Below, piece after piece: positions 10,349 through 22,240 of a stretch of DNA of 64,000 bases. The DNA comes from DATLNF01 sp963765815 (GTDB lineage Bacteria > Actinomycetota > Actinomycetes > BP-191), in contig CAVXXT010000001.1 of assembly GCA_963765815.1 (NCBI GenBank), positions 248,001-312,000 on the forward strand, read 5' to 3'. The number at the start of each line of letters is the position of its first letter. The stretch's first letter is position 1. The notes under the pieces are model-generated. The model searched no databases. It saw nothing but the letters and a program-made list of their open reading frames with translations, and was not told where the DNA came from. Both the position numbers and the translations under genes were made by a program.

Positions 10349-10930
10349 CTACAGCATCCAGATCGCCGGAGTTGTCGACGCAGCGAAGAGAGGGACCTGC
10401 GCGTACTCGGCGAGGTTGGCGCGCCCCTGCAGGTGGCCGAGCTCGATGGCGACCGCGATGCCTCGGCATGCGGCGCCCATCTTCTGTGCGAGCTGCACGG
10501 CGCCCAGCGCAGAGCCGCCGACGGCGAGCACGTCGTCGACGACAAGGACGTCGTCGCCTTCGCTGATCGCGTCCCGGTGGGCGCCCATCAGCAGGCCGCC
10601 CTCGTAGCCGCTGACGTAATCCTGTGTGACGACGTCGCGCGGAAGCCTGGGGATGGGTCCCTTCCGTGCCATCACTACACGAGAGCCGAGCGCGTAGGCC
10701 ATCGCGCCGGCGAAGAGGAAGGCGCGAGCCTCGATGGCCAGGATCGTCTGGGGCGGGGAGTCGACGTACTCAGCGATCATCCGGTCGACAAGCCCCTTGA
10801 AGATGTCGGGCTCGCGCTCCCACACCGCGCTCACGTCCGTGAACCGCACTCCTTCGTGTGGCCAGCCGACGATCCGCCCGAGGACGCCGGCGACTCGCGT
10901 GTCCAGGTCGAGAGGTTCCGCTTCGCGCAT
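10349..10930 (-). CDS. Adenine phosphoribosyltransferase-like protein
   Basis: A 193-residue type I phosphoribosyltransferase. The PRPP-binding loop reads VLVVDDVLAVGGSALGAV, with the acidic pair conserved but V where adenine phosphoribosyltransferases usually have T (ATGGT). The N-terminal part matches Apt: HEGVRFTDVSAV corresponds to PGVxFxDITPL, and IEARAFLFAGAMA to ARGFIFG. It probably salvages a purine base to its nucleotide using PRPP. Because of the loop change I give the family, not the symbol. ATG at 10930 is chosen because homology begins there. This is not the usual apt-relA locus. Confidence 0.7.
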   Translation of the reverse strand: MREAEPLDLDTRVAGVLGRIVGWPHEGVRFTDVSAVWEREPDIFKGLVDRMIAEYVDSPPQTILAIEARAFLFAGAMAYALGSRVVMARKGPIPRLPRDVVTQDYVSGYEGGLLMGAHRDAISEGDDVLVVDDVLAVGGSALGAVQLAQKMGAACRGIAVAIELGHLQGRANLAEYAQVPLFAASTTPAIWML

Positions 10931-10986
10931 CTGACCATCCTGCCGCAGCCCATGACGGCCTACGGCGCGGAATCCGAGGCAGGCGG

Positions 10987-11289
10987 CTAGCTGCCGTACG
11001 ACTGCTCGACGGTGAACACGCTGTGCGTATGCGCCGCGCCGAGCCGGTCTAGCAGCTCCAGCACGGCAGGCGGCTTGCCACTGGCGCGCAGGGCCATCAC
11101 CGCCTCCTTGTCGCGCCAGGTGGTCTGGATCCGCCAACGGCCATCGGGCGCCCGCAGCAGCTCGGTGCGCAGGAGACCGTCGGGCGAGGCGGTCTCGTTC
11201 AGCGCGCGGAAGCCGTCGAGCAGCGCCTGCTCGCCCTCCGCCGCGATCGCGAAATCCACGCTTGTCACGAGCTGACCCGCCGTCACCAT
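10987..11289 (-). CDS. Antibiotic biosynthesis monooxygenase (ABM) domain protein
   Basis: A 100-residue single-domain protein with the ferredoxin-like ABM fold. TSVDFAIAAEGEQALLDGFRAL, RTELLRAPDGRWRIQTTW and an end-of-domain HTHSVFTVEQ are typical of the family, which includes quinol monooxygenases and heme-degrading relatives. The heme-ligand Asn of IsdG-type enzymes is not evident. The ATG at 11289 overlaps the end of the upstream metallo-hydrolase gene by 7 bases, so the two are translationally coupled. Specific substrate unknown. Confidence 0.65.
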   Translation of the reverse strand: MVTAGQLVTSVDFAIAAEGEQALLDGFRALNETASPDGLLRTELLRAPDGRWRIQTTWRDKEAVMALRASGKPPAVLELLDRLGAAHTHSVFTVEQSYGS

Positions 11290-11966
11290 CCGCGGGCGCG
11301 CCACTCGGGGATCGACGGGCGCTCTGTGCCGAGCGTCGTGTCCTTGCCGTGGCCGGGATAGACCCAGGTCGCGTCCGGCAGCGCCCCGAAGACCTTGGTC
11401 TCCAGGTCGTTCATCAGCCGGTCGAACCGCTCGGGGTCCTTCTCGGTGTTGCCGGGCCCGCCCGGGAAGAGGCTGTCGCCGCTGAAGAGGTGCGGCGCGT
11501 CGGCGAGGGTGCCGGCGGCGTCGTACACGAAGGCGAGCCCGCCGGGGGTATGGCCGGCCAGGTGGATGGCTCGGATCGCCGTCGCGCCCACCGGCACCAT
11601 CTCGTCGTCGGCGATCACGGCAGGCGACTGGCCCTCCGGCATCATCGGCACGTCGGCCTCGTGGCAGCGCAGGACGGCGCCGGTGGCCGCCCGCAGGGCG
11701 GCGATGGCCTGGACGTGGTCCCAGTGCCCGTGTGTCTGCACGATCGTGGTCAGCCGGTCAGGGCCGAGCTCGGCGAGGATCCGCTCCGGCTCGGCCGCGC
11801 CGTCGACCAGCACGGTGTCGCCGGTCTCGGCGCAGCGCAGCAGGTAGACGTTGTTGTCGAAGGTGCCGACCGACAGCTTCGTCACCCGAAGTCCGGGCAG
11901 CTCGCGGATGTCAGCGGGGCCACCTGGGACGACGTCCCCGGTGTACGCCGACGCCGCGGGCGTCAC
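11283..11966 (-). CDS. Metallo-beta-lactamase-fold hydrolase (glyoxalase II-like)
   Basis: A 227-residue protein with the zinc motif THGHWDH, a further zinc-ligand His in HLAGHTPGG, Asp in FSGDSLFPGG and a C-terminal His in VYPGHGKDTTLGTE. These match the glyoxalase II/hydroxyacylglutathione hydrolase-like branch. In actinobacteria such enzymes may act on mycothiol or other thioesters; that is inference. GTG at 11966 overlaps the cupredoxin stop in the form GTGA, making a tightly coupled three-gene operon of cupredoxin, hydrolase and ABM protein. Confidence 0.8.
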   Translation of the reverse strand: MTPAASAYTGDVVPGGPADIRELPGLRVTKLSVGTFDNNVYLLRCAETGDTVLVDGAAEPERILAELGPDRLTTIVQTHGHWDHVQAIAALRAATGAVLRCHEADVPMMPEGQSPAVIADDEMVPVGATAIRAIHLAGHTPGGLAFVYDAAGTLADAPHLFSGDSLFPGGPGNTEKDPERFDRLMNDLETKVFGALPDATWVYPGHGKDTTLGTERPSIPEWRARGW

Positions 11967-12673
11967 TTCGACGGGCGTCGCGGCCGGGTCGAGGCGAAGA
12001 CGGCGACGCACAGGGCGAGCAGCGCCAGCGTGCCGGCGGCGACGAGGGAGTTGAAGCCGCTCAGCTTGTTCTCGTCCGCGGCGCGCTCCTCCTCGATCTC
12101 CTTGAGCGTGGGGTTGTCCTCGGCGGTCGAGCCGGGGATGCCGGTGCCCTCGCTGTCCTCGACGTTCTGCTCGCCGGGGCCGGCGCTCTCGCTCGCGCCG
12201 CCCGGGTCGGGCGTGGCCACCGCGGCGGTCGCACTGGCCGAAGCGGCGGGCGCGCTCGCGGCCGGGCTGGCCGGCCCGGCGCCGCCGCCGGCGGTCACGA
12301 CGATCTCGCCCTTCATGCCGAGCGAGGCGTGCGGCTGGCAGAAGTACTTGTAGGTCCCTGGCTTGTCGAACGTCACCTCGACGGTCGCGCTCGCGTCGGC
12401 CAGCGTGTGGTTGCCGATCGGCGACGCCGGGTCCTTGGCGCCGTCGCCCCCCGTCACGGTGTGGAAGCCGCCCTCGCTGGTCCAGGTCACCTTCGTCCCG
12501 GCCGGGACGGTGAGCGTGGCCGGGTCGAACTTGTTGGTGGACAGGGCCTTCACCGCGCCGGCGGACTGCGCGCCGGCCGACGTCGCGAGCAGCAGGCCGG
12601 ACGAGGCGGCGAGCAGGGGCGCCGCGAGCAGGGCGGCGGCGAGGCGGGTGCGGGTGTGCGGCGCGAGGCCCAT
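11963..12673 (-). CDS. Secreted, membrane-anchored cupredoxin
   Basis: A 236-residue protein with a signal peptide (about residues 1-37). The cupredoxin domain (about 40-130) carries type-1 copper ligands: His in GGFHTVTGG, then Cys and His in FCQPH, and Met in LGMKG. An Ala/Ser/Pro-rich linker follows, then an acidic stretch and a C-terminal membrane helix with a basic tail. It is thus displayed outside the membrane, probably as an electron carrier or copper-binding protein. A second gene at 60573 encodes almost the same domain. TAGAGT on the minus strand (12744-12739) is a likely -10; an upstream ATG at 12733 is possible but would give an unusually long signal-peptide n-region. Confidence 0.82.
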   Translation of the reverse strand: MGLAPHTRTRLAAALLAAPLLAASSGLLLATSAGAQSAGAVKALSTNKFDPATLTVPAGTKVTWTSEGGFHTVTGGDGAKDPASPIGNHTLADASATVEVTFDKPGTYKYFCQPHASLGMKGEIVVTAGGGAGPASPAASAPAASASATAAVATPDPGGASESAGPGEQNVEDSEGTGIPGSTAEDNPTLKEIEEERAADENKLSGFNSLVAAGTLALLALCVAVFASTRPRRPSK

Positions 12674-12848
12674 GGGTTGGGTCGGCCCTTTCCGTGACGG
12701 GTGACTGGCGCGCCCGGGCGGGTCCGCGCGCATCGCGGACTCTACCGCCGGGTACGCCGGGAAGAACTGTCACAGCCCGCGGTTATCCTCGACTGTCTGT
12801 CGGATCCGACGGGCAGCACCCCTGGGCGAAGGGCTCGCGGCACTTCCT

Positions 12849-15776
<2,928 letters not shown>

Positions 15777-15787
15777 GCAGGCGCCGG

Positions 15788-16210
15788 CTATGCGCGGGAG
15801 AGCCGCGCGATCAGGTCGTCGAGCGCCTCGGCGCTGCGCTCCTCGCCGGCCGGCACCACGGCCTCCGTGGCGTCGAGGAAGTCGCGCACCGTCGCCGCCG
15901 GCAGCCGCACGGTCGTGCACCGGCCGTCGCGCAGCAGCTCCAGAACGACTGCGCCGCCCGGACCGTCCGGCCGGGCGCGCACGTCGCCGTCGCCGGTCGG
16001 GTGGTCGAGGCTGTAGCGGAGGAAGTCGCGCAGCATGGTCCAGCGGCCGCGCGGCAGCGCCGGGTGGTCCGGACGGGCGGTGAGCAGCAGGTGGATCGCC
16101 AGCGGATCGGCGGCGTACCAGGACAGCCGCAGCGATGTGCGGTGCTGGCGCCCGGTCGCGTGGCCGTCGCCGACGACGACCTCAGCCGTCACGGTGGGCG
16201 GTGCCACCAC
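15788..16210 (-). CDS. SsgA-family sporulation/cell-division regulator-like protein
   Basis: A 140-residue protein matching SsgA-like proteins (SALPs). Recognisable segments are a YAADPLAIHLLL strand (family pattern DPxAV), RDFLRYSLDHPTGDGDVRARP (family pattern FARDLLxxGLxxPxGxGDVRVWP) and a C-terminal helix with FLDATEAVVPAGEE. SALPs are confined to morphologically complex actinobacteria, where they position division or sporulation septa and affect peptidoglycan. It stands alone, converging with uvrA and diverging from uvrC. Conserved central residues are present, but sequence identity in the family is low. Confidence 0.75.
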   Translation of the reverse strand: MVAPPTVTAEVVVGDGHATGRQHRTSLRLSWYAADPLAIHLLLTARPDHPALPRGRWTMLRDFLRYSLDHPTGDGDVRARPDGPGGAVVLELLRDGRCTTVRLPAATVRDFLDATEAVVPAGEERSAEALDDLIARLSRA

Positions 16211-16311
16211 GTCCCCCTCGTCGTCGGCTGCGTTCCGCTGCCGAGAGTGACACGGGTCACACCTTCGAATCCAATTCTGCAGGCGCGAGGAGCGATGTCG
16301 TGAGCGCTCTC

Positions 16312-16323
16312 TAGACTCGATCC
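16312..16323 (+). promoter_or_regulatory. -10 element placing the uvrC start at +1 (leaderless)
   Basis: TAGACT at 16312-16317 is followed by a 6-base discriminator and then ATG at 16324, the same geometry as at uvrB and sufR. No ribosome-binding site precedes the ATG. Confidence 0.5.
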
Positions 16324-18282
16324 ATGGCCGACGCGACCGGGTACCGGCCCGCGCCGGGGACGATCCCCGACAGCCCCGGCGTCTACCGTTTCCGCGACCG
16401 CGACGGGCGCGTGATCTACGTCGGCAAGGCGAAGAGCCTGCGCAGCCGCTTGTCGTCGTACTTCCAGGACGCGCGCAACCTGCACCAGCGCACCCGGGCG
16501 ATGGTCGAGGCCGGTGCGTCGGTCGAGTGGACGGTGGTCGCGACCGAGGTCGCGGCGCTGCAGCTGGAGTACTCCTGGATCAAGGAGTTCGAGCCGCGAT
16601 TCAACGTCCGCTATCGCGACGACAAGAGCTACCCGAGTCTGGCGATCACGTTCGGCGAGGAGTACCCGCGGGCGATGGTCATGCGGGGTCCGCGCAAGAA
16701 GGGCGTGCGCTACTTCGGCCCCTACGCCCACGCGTGGGCGATCCGCGAGACCCTCGACCTGCTGCTGCGGGTGTTCCCGATGCGCACCTGCAGCAACGGC
16801 GTGTTCACCCGGGCGCGACAGGTCGACCGGCCGTGCCTGCTCGCCTACATCGACAAGTGCGCCGCGCCCTGCGTCAACCGCGTGTCGGCCGACGAGCACC
16901 GGGAGATCGCCGAGGACCTCTGCGCGTTCCTCGCGGGCCGCACCGCCGAGCACATCCGCCGGCTCGAGAAGGACATGGCCGCCGCGTCGGCCGACCTCGA
17001 GTTCGAGCGCGCGGCCCGGCTGCGTGACGACATCGGGGCACTCACCCGCGCGCTGGAGAAGCAGGCGGTCGTCCTGCCTGCCGGCACCGATGCCGACGTC
17101 GTCGCGTTGTCGGAGGACGACTTCGAGGCCTCCGTCCAGGTGTTCCACGTCCGCGACGGCCGCGTGCGCGGTCAGCGCGGCTGGGTGGTCGACAAGGTCG
17201 AGGAGCTGTCGCCGGCCGACCTCGTCGCGGGCTTCCTCGAGCAGATGTACGGCGGCGCCGAGCCCGACGACGTCCCTCGCGAGGTGCTCGTGCCGACGCT
17301 GCCGAGCGACCACGAGATCCTGCAGGAGTGGCTCGGCGAGCTGCGCGGCACCAAGGTCGGCGTGCGCATCCCCGAGCGGGGAGACAAGCGCGCTCTGCTC
17401 GAGACGGTCGAGGCCAACGCGAAGCAGGCGTTCGTCCTGCACAAGCTCCGGCGCGGCAGCGACCTCAGCGCGCGCAGTCAGGCGCTGTCGGAGATCCAGC
17501 AGGCGCTCGGGCTCGGCGAGGCGCCGCTGCGGATCGAGTGCTACGACGTCTCCAACCTCCAGGGCACGAGCGTCGTCGCGTCGATGGTCGTGTTCGAGGA
17601 CGGCCTTCCGCGCAAGGCGGAGTACCGCCGGTTCGCGGTCAAGGGGGTGGACGGCCAGGACGACGTCGCGTCGATCCGCGAGGTGCTGAGCCGCCGCTTC
17701 GCGCGCTACCAGGAGACCCGGGCACGCTCGTCCGCCGAGCCGGTGCTCGGCGGAGAGGTGGACGCGTCGGTGACGGCGGCTCCGGCGAGGTTCGCCTACC
17801 CCCCGCAGCTCGTCGTCGTCGACGGCGGTCCGCCCCAGGTGGCCGCGGCAGCGCAGGCGATGGCCGACCTCGGCGTGGTCGACGTCGCGCTCTGCGGGCT
17901 CGCCAAACGGCTCGAGGAGGTCTGGCTGCCCGGCCGCGCCGAGCCGGTGATCCTGCCTCGGGCGAGCGAGGGGCTCTACCTCCTGCAGCGCGTGCGCGAC
18001 GAGGCGCATCGCTTCGCGATCGCCTACCACCGGCAGAAGCGCGGCAAGGCGATGACGGCGAGCGCGCTCGACGGCATCCCGGGGCTCGGCGCGACGCGGC
18101 GCAAGGCGCTGCTCGCCACGTTCGGCTCGGTGAAGCGGCTGCGCGCCGCGACCGCCGAGGACATCGCGACCGTGCCCGGCATCGGCCGGCGCACCGCGGA
18201 GTCGATCGTCGCCGCGCTCGCCGGCGCACCCACCGCACCCGGCGTCGACGTCATGACTGGCGAGATCGTCGATGCCGACTGA
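16324..18282 (+). CDS. uvrC: Excinuclease ABC subunit C
   Basis: A 652-residue dual nuclease that makes the 3' and 5' incisions in nucleotide excision repair. Domains in order: GIY-YIG nuclease (PGVYRF...VIYVGKAKSLRSRLSSYF, residues 19-47), a cysteine-containing region (CLLAYIDKCAAPC), the UVR motif that binds UvrB (about 215-250), the RNase H-like 5' nuclease (from about 400; ECYDVSNLQG and VVDGGPPQV) and tandem helix-hairpin-helix motifs at the C-terminus (IPGLGATRRKALL, VPGIGRRTAESI). The frame is intact. It begins the uvrC-rapZ-yvcK-whiA group conserved across actinobacteria. Confidence 0.97.
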   Translation: MADATGYRPAPGTIPDSPGVYRFRDRDGRVIYVGKAKSLRSRLSSYFQDARNLHQRTRAMVEAGASVEWTVVATEVAALQLEYSWIKEFEPRFNVRYRDDKSYPSLAITFGEEYPRAMVMRGPRKKGVRYFGPYAHAWAIRETLDLLLRVFPMRTCSNGVFTRARQVDRPCLLAYIDKCAAPCVNRVSADEHREIAEDLCAFLAGRTAEHIRRLEKDMAAASADLEFERAARLRDDIGALTRALEKQAVVLPAGTDADVVALSEDDFEASVQVFHVRDGRVRGQRGWVVDKVEELSPADLVAGFLEQMYGGAEPDDVPREVLVPTLPSDHEILQEWLGELRGTKVGVRIPERGDKRALLETVEANAKQAFVLHKLRRGSDLSARSQALSEIQQALGLGEAPLRIECYDVSNLQGTSVVASMVVFEDGLPRKAEYRRFAVKGVDGQDDVASIREVLSRRFARYQETRARSSAEPVLGGEVDASVTAAPARFAYPPQLVVVDGGPPQVAAAAQAMADLGVVDVALCGLAKRLEEVWLPGRAEPVILPRASEGLYLLQRVRDEAHRFAIAYHRQKRGKAMTASALDGIPGLGATRRKALLATFGSVKRLRAATAEDIATVPGIGRRTAESIVAALAGAPTAPGVDVMTGEIVDAD

Positions 18283-18327
18283 CGCCGGGCCGCCGAGGGT
18301 GACATCCTTCGCGGCCATGGGCGCGCG

Positions 18328-19215
18328 GTGGCATCGGTGACGGCGGCCCTGCCGACGCCGCAGGAGCTCACGATCATCACCGGCCTGTCCGGCGCCGGTC
18401 GCAGCGAGGCGGCAAAGTGCCTCGAGGATCTCGGCTGGTTCGTCGTGGACAACCTGCCGCCCGCTCTGCTCGCGACCACGGCTGAGCTGGTCAACCGATC
18501 TCAGGGCGCGGTGGCGCGGATCGCCGTCGTGGTCGACGTCCGCGGGCGGGCCTTCTTCTCCGACCTTCGCGCGGGCCTCGACGAGCTCGCCGCGAGAGGT
18601 GTCGCGCGCCGCATCGTGTTCCTCGAGGCGTCGGACGAGGCGCTGGTACGCCGGTTCGAGCACGTCCGGCGGCCGCATCCGCTCCAGGGTGAGGGCCGGG
18701 TCGTCGACGGCATCACCCGCGAGCGGGAGCTGCTCCAGGAGCTGCGCGGTGAGGCCGACCTGGTCATCGACACCTCCAGCCTCAACGTGCACGAGCTGCG
18801 GGAGAAGGTCGGCCAGACGCTCAGCGCGGCCAGCGCCGCACAGCTGAGGGCGACCGTCGTGTCCTTCGGCTACAAGTACGGGCTGCCGGTCGACGCGGAC
18901 ATGGTGGTCGACTGCCGGTTCCTGCCCAACCCGCACTGGGAGCCGGAGCTGCGGCCCTACACGGGACGGGATCAGGTGATCAAGGACTTCGTGCTCGGGC
19001 AGCCCGGCGCGGAGGAGTTCCTCGAGCGGTACGACGGCCTGCTCGAGCTGCTCGTCGCCGGCTTCCTGCGTGAGGGCAAGCGCTACCTGACGATCGCGGT
19101 CGGGTGCACCGGCGGGAAGCACCGCAGCGTCGTCATGGCGGAGGAGATCGCCGCCCGGCTCGCCGGCGAGGGCCGCGAGGTCACCGTCGTGCACCGCGAC
19201 CTGGGGAAGGAATGA
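18328..19215 (+). CDS. rapZ: RapZ-family nucleotide-binding protein (YvcJ)
   Basis: A 295-residue protein. The P-loop reads GLSGAGRS (residues 19-26), with Arg in place of the usual Lys, as in other actinobacterial members. VVDNLPPALL, RFEHVRRPHPL and FGYKYGLPVDADMVVDCRFLPNP are family signatures, as is the C-terminal IAVGCTGGKHRSV. In Escherichia coli RapZ is an RNase adapter for the GlmZ small RNA; in Gram-positives the role is less clear. The start is GTG at 18328. The stop overlaps the yvcK ATG. Confidence 0.93.
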   Translation: MASVTAALPTPQELTIITGLSGAGRSEAAKCLEDLGWFVVDNLPPALLATTAELVNRSQGAVARIAVVVDVRGRAFFSDLRAGLDELAARGVARRIVFLEASDEALVRRFEHVRRPHPLQGEGRVVDGITRERELLQELRGEADLVIDTSSLNVHELREKVGQTLSAASAAQLRATVVSFGYKYGLPVDADMVVDCRFLPNPHWEPELRPYTGRDQVIKDFVLGQPGAEEFLERYDGLLELLVAGFLREGKRYLTIAVGCTGGKHRSVVMAEEIAARLAGEGREVTVVHRDLGKE

Positions 19216-20191
19216 GCGCCGGTCCGGCTGTGGTCGCCCTCGGCGGCGGGCACGGCCTCGCCGCCAGCCTGTGCGCGCTGCGGCTGATCACCGACGACCT
19301 CACCGCGGTGGTCACCGTCGCCGATGACGGCGGCTCGTCCGGCCGGCTCCGGACCGAGCTCGGCGCGCTGCCGCCGGGCGACCTGCGGATGGCGCTCGCC
19401 GCACTGGCGGCCGACGACACGGACTCCCAGGAGTGGGCGACCCTGCTGCAGCACCGGTTCGGCGGCGCCGGCCCGCTCGCCGGACACGCGGTCGGCAACC
19501 TCGTTCTGACCGGCCTGGCCGAGACGACCGGCTCGCCGGTGCGCGCGCTCGACCTGGTCGCTCGGGTCCTCGGGATCAAGGGACGGGTGCTGCCGCTGTC
19601 GACGGCCGACCTCGAGATCGTCGCCGATGTCATCGGAGCCGACCGGTCGGCACCGGACCGGGTCGACGTCGTCCGCGGTCAGGTCGCCGTCGCCACCACC
19701 CGCGGGCAGGTGATCGGCGTACGGCTCGAGCCGGCCGAGCCGCCGGCCTGCGCGGAGGCGGTCGACGCCGTGCTCGCGGCCGAGTGGGTCGTCCTCGGTC
19801 CGGGCTCGCTGTTCACGTCGGTCATCCCGCATGCTGCTCGTCCCGCCCATGCGCGAGGCGCTGGTCAAGACGTCCGCCCGGCGGGTGGTGGCGCTCAACC
19901 TGGTCGCCGCAGGACGGCGAGACCAGCGGCTACTCGCCGGAGGCGCACCTCGCGGCGCTGACCGCCCACGTCCCGGAGATGAGCATCGACCACGTCGTCG
20001 CCGATGAGTCGGTGCTTGACCGGGATGGTCTGATGAGCGCTGCAGCAGATGTCGGCGCCCAGGTGCACTTCTCCCACGTGGCCGCGGACGACTCGTCGGC
20101 AAGGCACGACCCGGCGCGACTCGCGTCGGCCTACCGGATGCTGATGACCGGCCGGCCCGCGCCGGACGGGGAGGAGAAGTCGTGGCGATGA
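19212..20191 (+). CDS. yvcK: YvcK/CuvA-family protein, two single-base insertions
   Basis: A gluconeogenesis-factor (YvcK/CofD-like) protein, about 325 residues when frames are joined. The N-terminus has ALGGGHGLAASL and TVADDGGSSGRLR, then PPGDLRMALAALA, GHAVGNLVLTGL and LGPGSLFTSVIP, which bind UDP-sugars in this family. It links central carbon metabolism to cell-wall synthesis and shape. One extra base near 19830 and another near 19909 split the frame, but the segments between (MLLVPPMREALVKTSARRVVALN) and after (DGETSGYSPEAHLAAL) are normal family sequence. ATG at 19212 overlaps the rapZ stop. The end overlaps the whiA start. Confidence 0.88.
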
Positions 20192-21213
20192 CCGCGGCCA
20201 TCAAGGACGAGCTGGCCCACGTCCCGGTCACGAAGCCATGCTGCCGCAAGGCAGAGCTGTCCTCGCTCCTGCGCTTCGCCAACGCGCTGCACATCGTCGG
20301 CGGGCGCATCGTCGTCGAGGCGGAGCTCGACACCGGCGCGGCTGCGCGCCGGCTGCGCACCGACATCGTCGAGATCTACGGCCACACCACCGAGCTGAAG
20401 GTGCTCCAGGCCGGCGGCCTGCGCCGGGGCAGCCGATACGTCGTCTCGGTGGTCAAGGACGGCGAGGCGCTCGCGCGCTCGACCGGCCTCATCGACCTGC
20501 GCGGCCGGCCGGTCCGTGGCCTGCCGCCCGCCGTGGTCAGCGGCGGAGTCTGCGACTCTGCCGCAGCGTGGCGCGGGGCGTTCCTCGTCCACGGCTCCCT
20601 CACCGAGCCGGGCCGGTCCTGCTCGCTCGAGGTGACCTGCCCCGGGCCCGAGGCGGCCCTCGCCCTGGTCGGCGCGTCCCGTCGGCTCGGCGTCTCCGCC
20701 AAGGCGCGCGAGGTGCGCGGTGTCGACCGGGTCGTCGTCCGCGACGGCGACGCGATCGGCGTGCTGCTGACCAAGCTCGGCGCGCACGAGGGCGTGCTGG
20801 CCTGGGAGGAGCGCCGCATGCGGCGCGAGGTGCGCGCCACCGCCAACCGGCTGGCCAACTTCGACGACGCCAACCTCCGTCGCTCGGCCCGCGCCGCCGT
20901 GGCGGCCGGCGAGCGGGTGGCCGCTGCGCTCGAGGTGCTGGGTGACGACGCGCCGGAGCACCTGCTGGCGGCCGGCCGGCTCCGCCTCGAGCACGGACAG
21001 GCCAGCCTCGAGGAGCTGGGCGGCCTCGCCGACCCGCCCCTGACCAAGGACGCGGTGGCCGGACGGATCCGCCGGCTGCTGGCGATGGCCGAGAAGCGCG
21101 TCCCGGATCGACCGGGGCGCCGAGCGAGGACGACGACGACGATTCGCAGCGCGACGACGACGCCGAGTAGCGTCGAGTCCGACCACCAACACCAGATCTG
21201 CCGAGGGGACTGA
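20182..21213 (+). CDS. whiA: WhiA DNA-binding regulator of division/sporulation
   Basis: About 330 residues. The N-terminal half is the degenerate LAGLIDADG homing-endonuclease-like fold (KAELSSLLRFANALHI, LGAHEGVLAWEERRMRREVRATANRLANFDDANLRRS). The C-terminal helix-turn-helix (EELGGLADPPLTKDAVAGRIRRLLAMAEKR) binds DNA. In Streptomyces WhiA acts with WhiB at septation promoters. GTG at 20182 has a GGAGGAG site 6 bases upstream and is preferred to the in-frame ATG at 20188. As sequenced the frame runs to 21213 with an atypical Thr/Arg tail. One missing T near 21108 would give an acidic tail ending at TAG 21168-21170, which is more natural. Confidence 0.93.
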   Translation: MAMTAAIKDELAHVPVTKPCCRKAELSSLLRFANALHIVGGRIVVEAELDTGAAARRLRTDIVEIYGHTTELKVLQAGGLRRGSRYVVSVVKDGEALARSTGLIDLRGRPVRGLPPAVVSGGVCDSAAAWRGAFLVHGSLTEPGRSCSLEVTCPGPEAALALVGASRRLGVSAKAREVRGVDRVVVRDGDAIGVLLTKLGAHEGVLAWEERRMRREVRATANRLANFDDANLRRSARAAVAAGERVAAALEVLGDDAPEHLLAAGRLRLEHGQASLEELGGLADPPLTKDAVAGRIRRLLAMAEKRVPDRPGRRARTTTTIRSATTTPSSVESDHQHQICRGD

Positions 21214-21216
21214 CCA

Positions 21217-22237
21217 GTGACTGTGCGCGTGGGCATCAACGGATTCGGGCGTATCGGCCGCAACTTCTGGCGTGCGGTGGACGCCGCTGCCGGGCAACGA
21301 CGTCGAGATCGTCGCCGCCAACGACCTGGGCGACATCACGACGATGGCCCACCTGCTCAAGTACGACACCGTGCTCGGCCGCTCGGCTACGACGTGAGCG
21401 CCGGCGACGGCGAGATCAAGGTCGGCGCGCACACGATCAAGATCACTCGCCGAGCGCGACCCGGCCGCCCTGCCGTGGGCCGACCTCGGCGTCGACGTCG
21501 TCATCGAGTCGACCGGCCGCTTCACCAACGCCGAGTCGACGCGCGCAAGCACATCGACGGCGGCGGCGCGAAGAAGGTCATCATCTCCGCCCCCGCCAAG
21601 GGCGAGGACATCACGATCGTCATGGGCGTCAACGACGACAAGTACGACGCCGCGCAGCCACCACGTGCTATCAGCAACGCGAGCTGCACGACCAACTGCG
21701 TGGCGCCGATCGCCAAGGTGCTGCTCGACAGCTTCGGCATCGTCAAGGGCTTCATGACGACGATCCACGCCTACACCAACGACCAGGTCATCCTCGACTT
21801 CCCGCACGAGGACCTGCGCCGCGCACGCGCCGGCGCGCAGAACATCATCCCGACGTCGACCGGGGCCGCGAAGGCGATCTCGCTCGTCATCCCCGAGCTC
21901 AAGGGCAAGCTCGACGGCATCGCGATGCGCGTGCCCGGTGCCCGACGGCTCGGTGACCGACCTGGTCTGCGTGCTCGAGCGCGACACCACGGTGGACGAG
22001 GTCAAGGCCGCGTACCAGAAGGCGGCCGGCAGCGGCCCGCTGGCGGGCTACCTCGCCTACACCGAGGACCCGATCGTGTCGTCCGACATCGTCGGCGACC
22101 CGCACTCGTGCATCTTCGACTCCTCGCTGACGATGGCCCAGGGCAACCTGGTCAAGGTCGTCGGCTGGTACGACAACGAGTGGGGCTACAGCAACCGGCT
22201 GGCCAGCCTCTGCCAGCTCGTCGGCAGCCAGCTCTAA
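21217..22237 (+). CDS. gap: Glyceraldehyde-3-phosphate dehydrogenase, frame broken by indels
   Basis: NAD-dependent GAPDH of glycolysis, about 335 residues when frames are joined. The N-terminus VGINGFGRIGRNFWRA is the Rossmann motif. The active-site segment SNASCTTNCVAPIAKV contains the catalytic Cys. NIIPTSTGAAKAI and WYDNEWGYSNRL are near-universal. About seven indels lie between 21286 and 21935, and two of them restore frame around 21658-21669. All segments in between read as ordinary GAPDH, so sequence error is the likely cause. The start is GTG at 21217, with AGGGGAC upstream. pgk begins 4 bases after the stop. Confidence 0.9.
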
Positions 22238-22240
22238 GGC

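Noticed and set aside
11963..12733. Leaderless start of the first cupredoxin at ATG 12733
   Set aside because: The minus-strand TAGAGT fits, but the discriminator is one base short of the others and the signal peptide would have an unusually long n-region; the start at 12673 is more typical.
16189..19194. Very long antisense open frame (about 1000 codons) opposite uvrC-rapZ, and a similar one at 24097-27264
   Set aside because: They mirror real genes on the other strand, have Arg/Ala/Val/Leu-biased low-information sequence and match no family. High G+C at third positions makes such shadows routine.
20182..21213. Active LAGLIDADG homing endonuclease in whiA
   Set aside because: WhiA proteins keep this fold for DNA or protein contacts, but catalytic acidic residues are lost in the family; only the SufB intein carries plausible dodecapeptide motifs.
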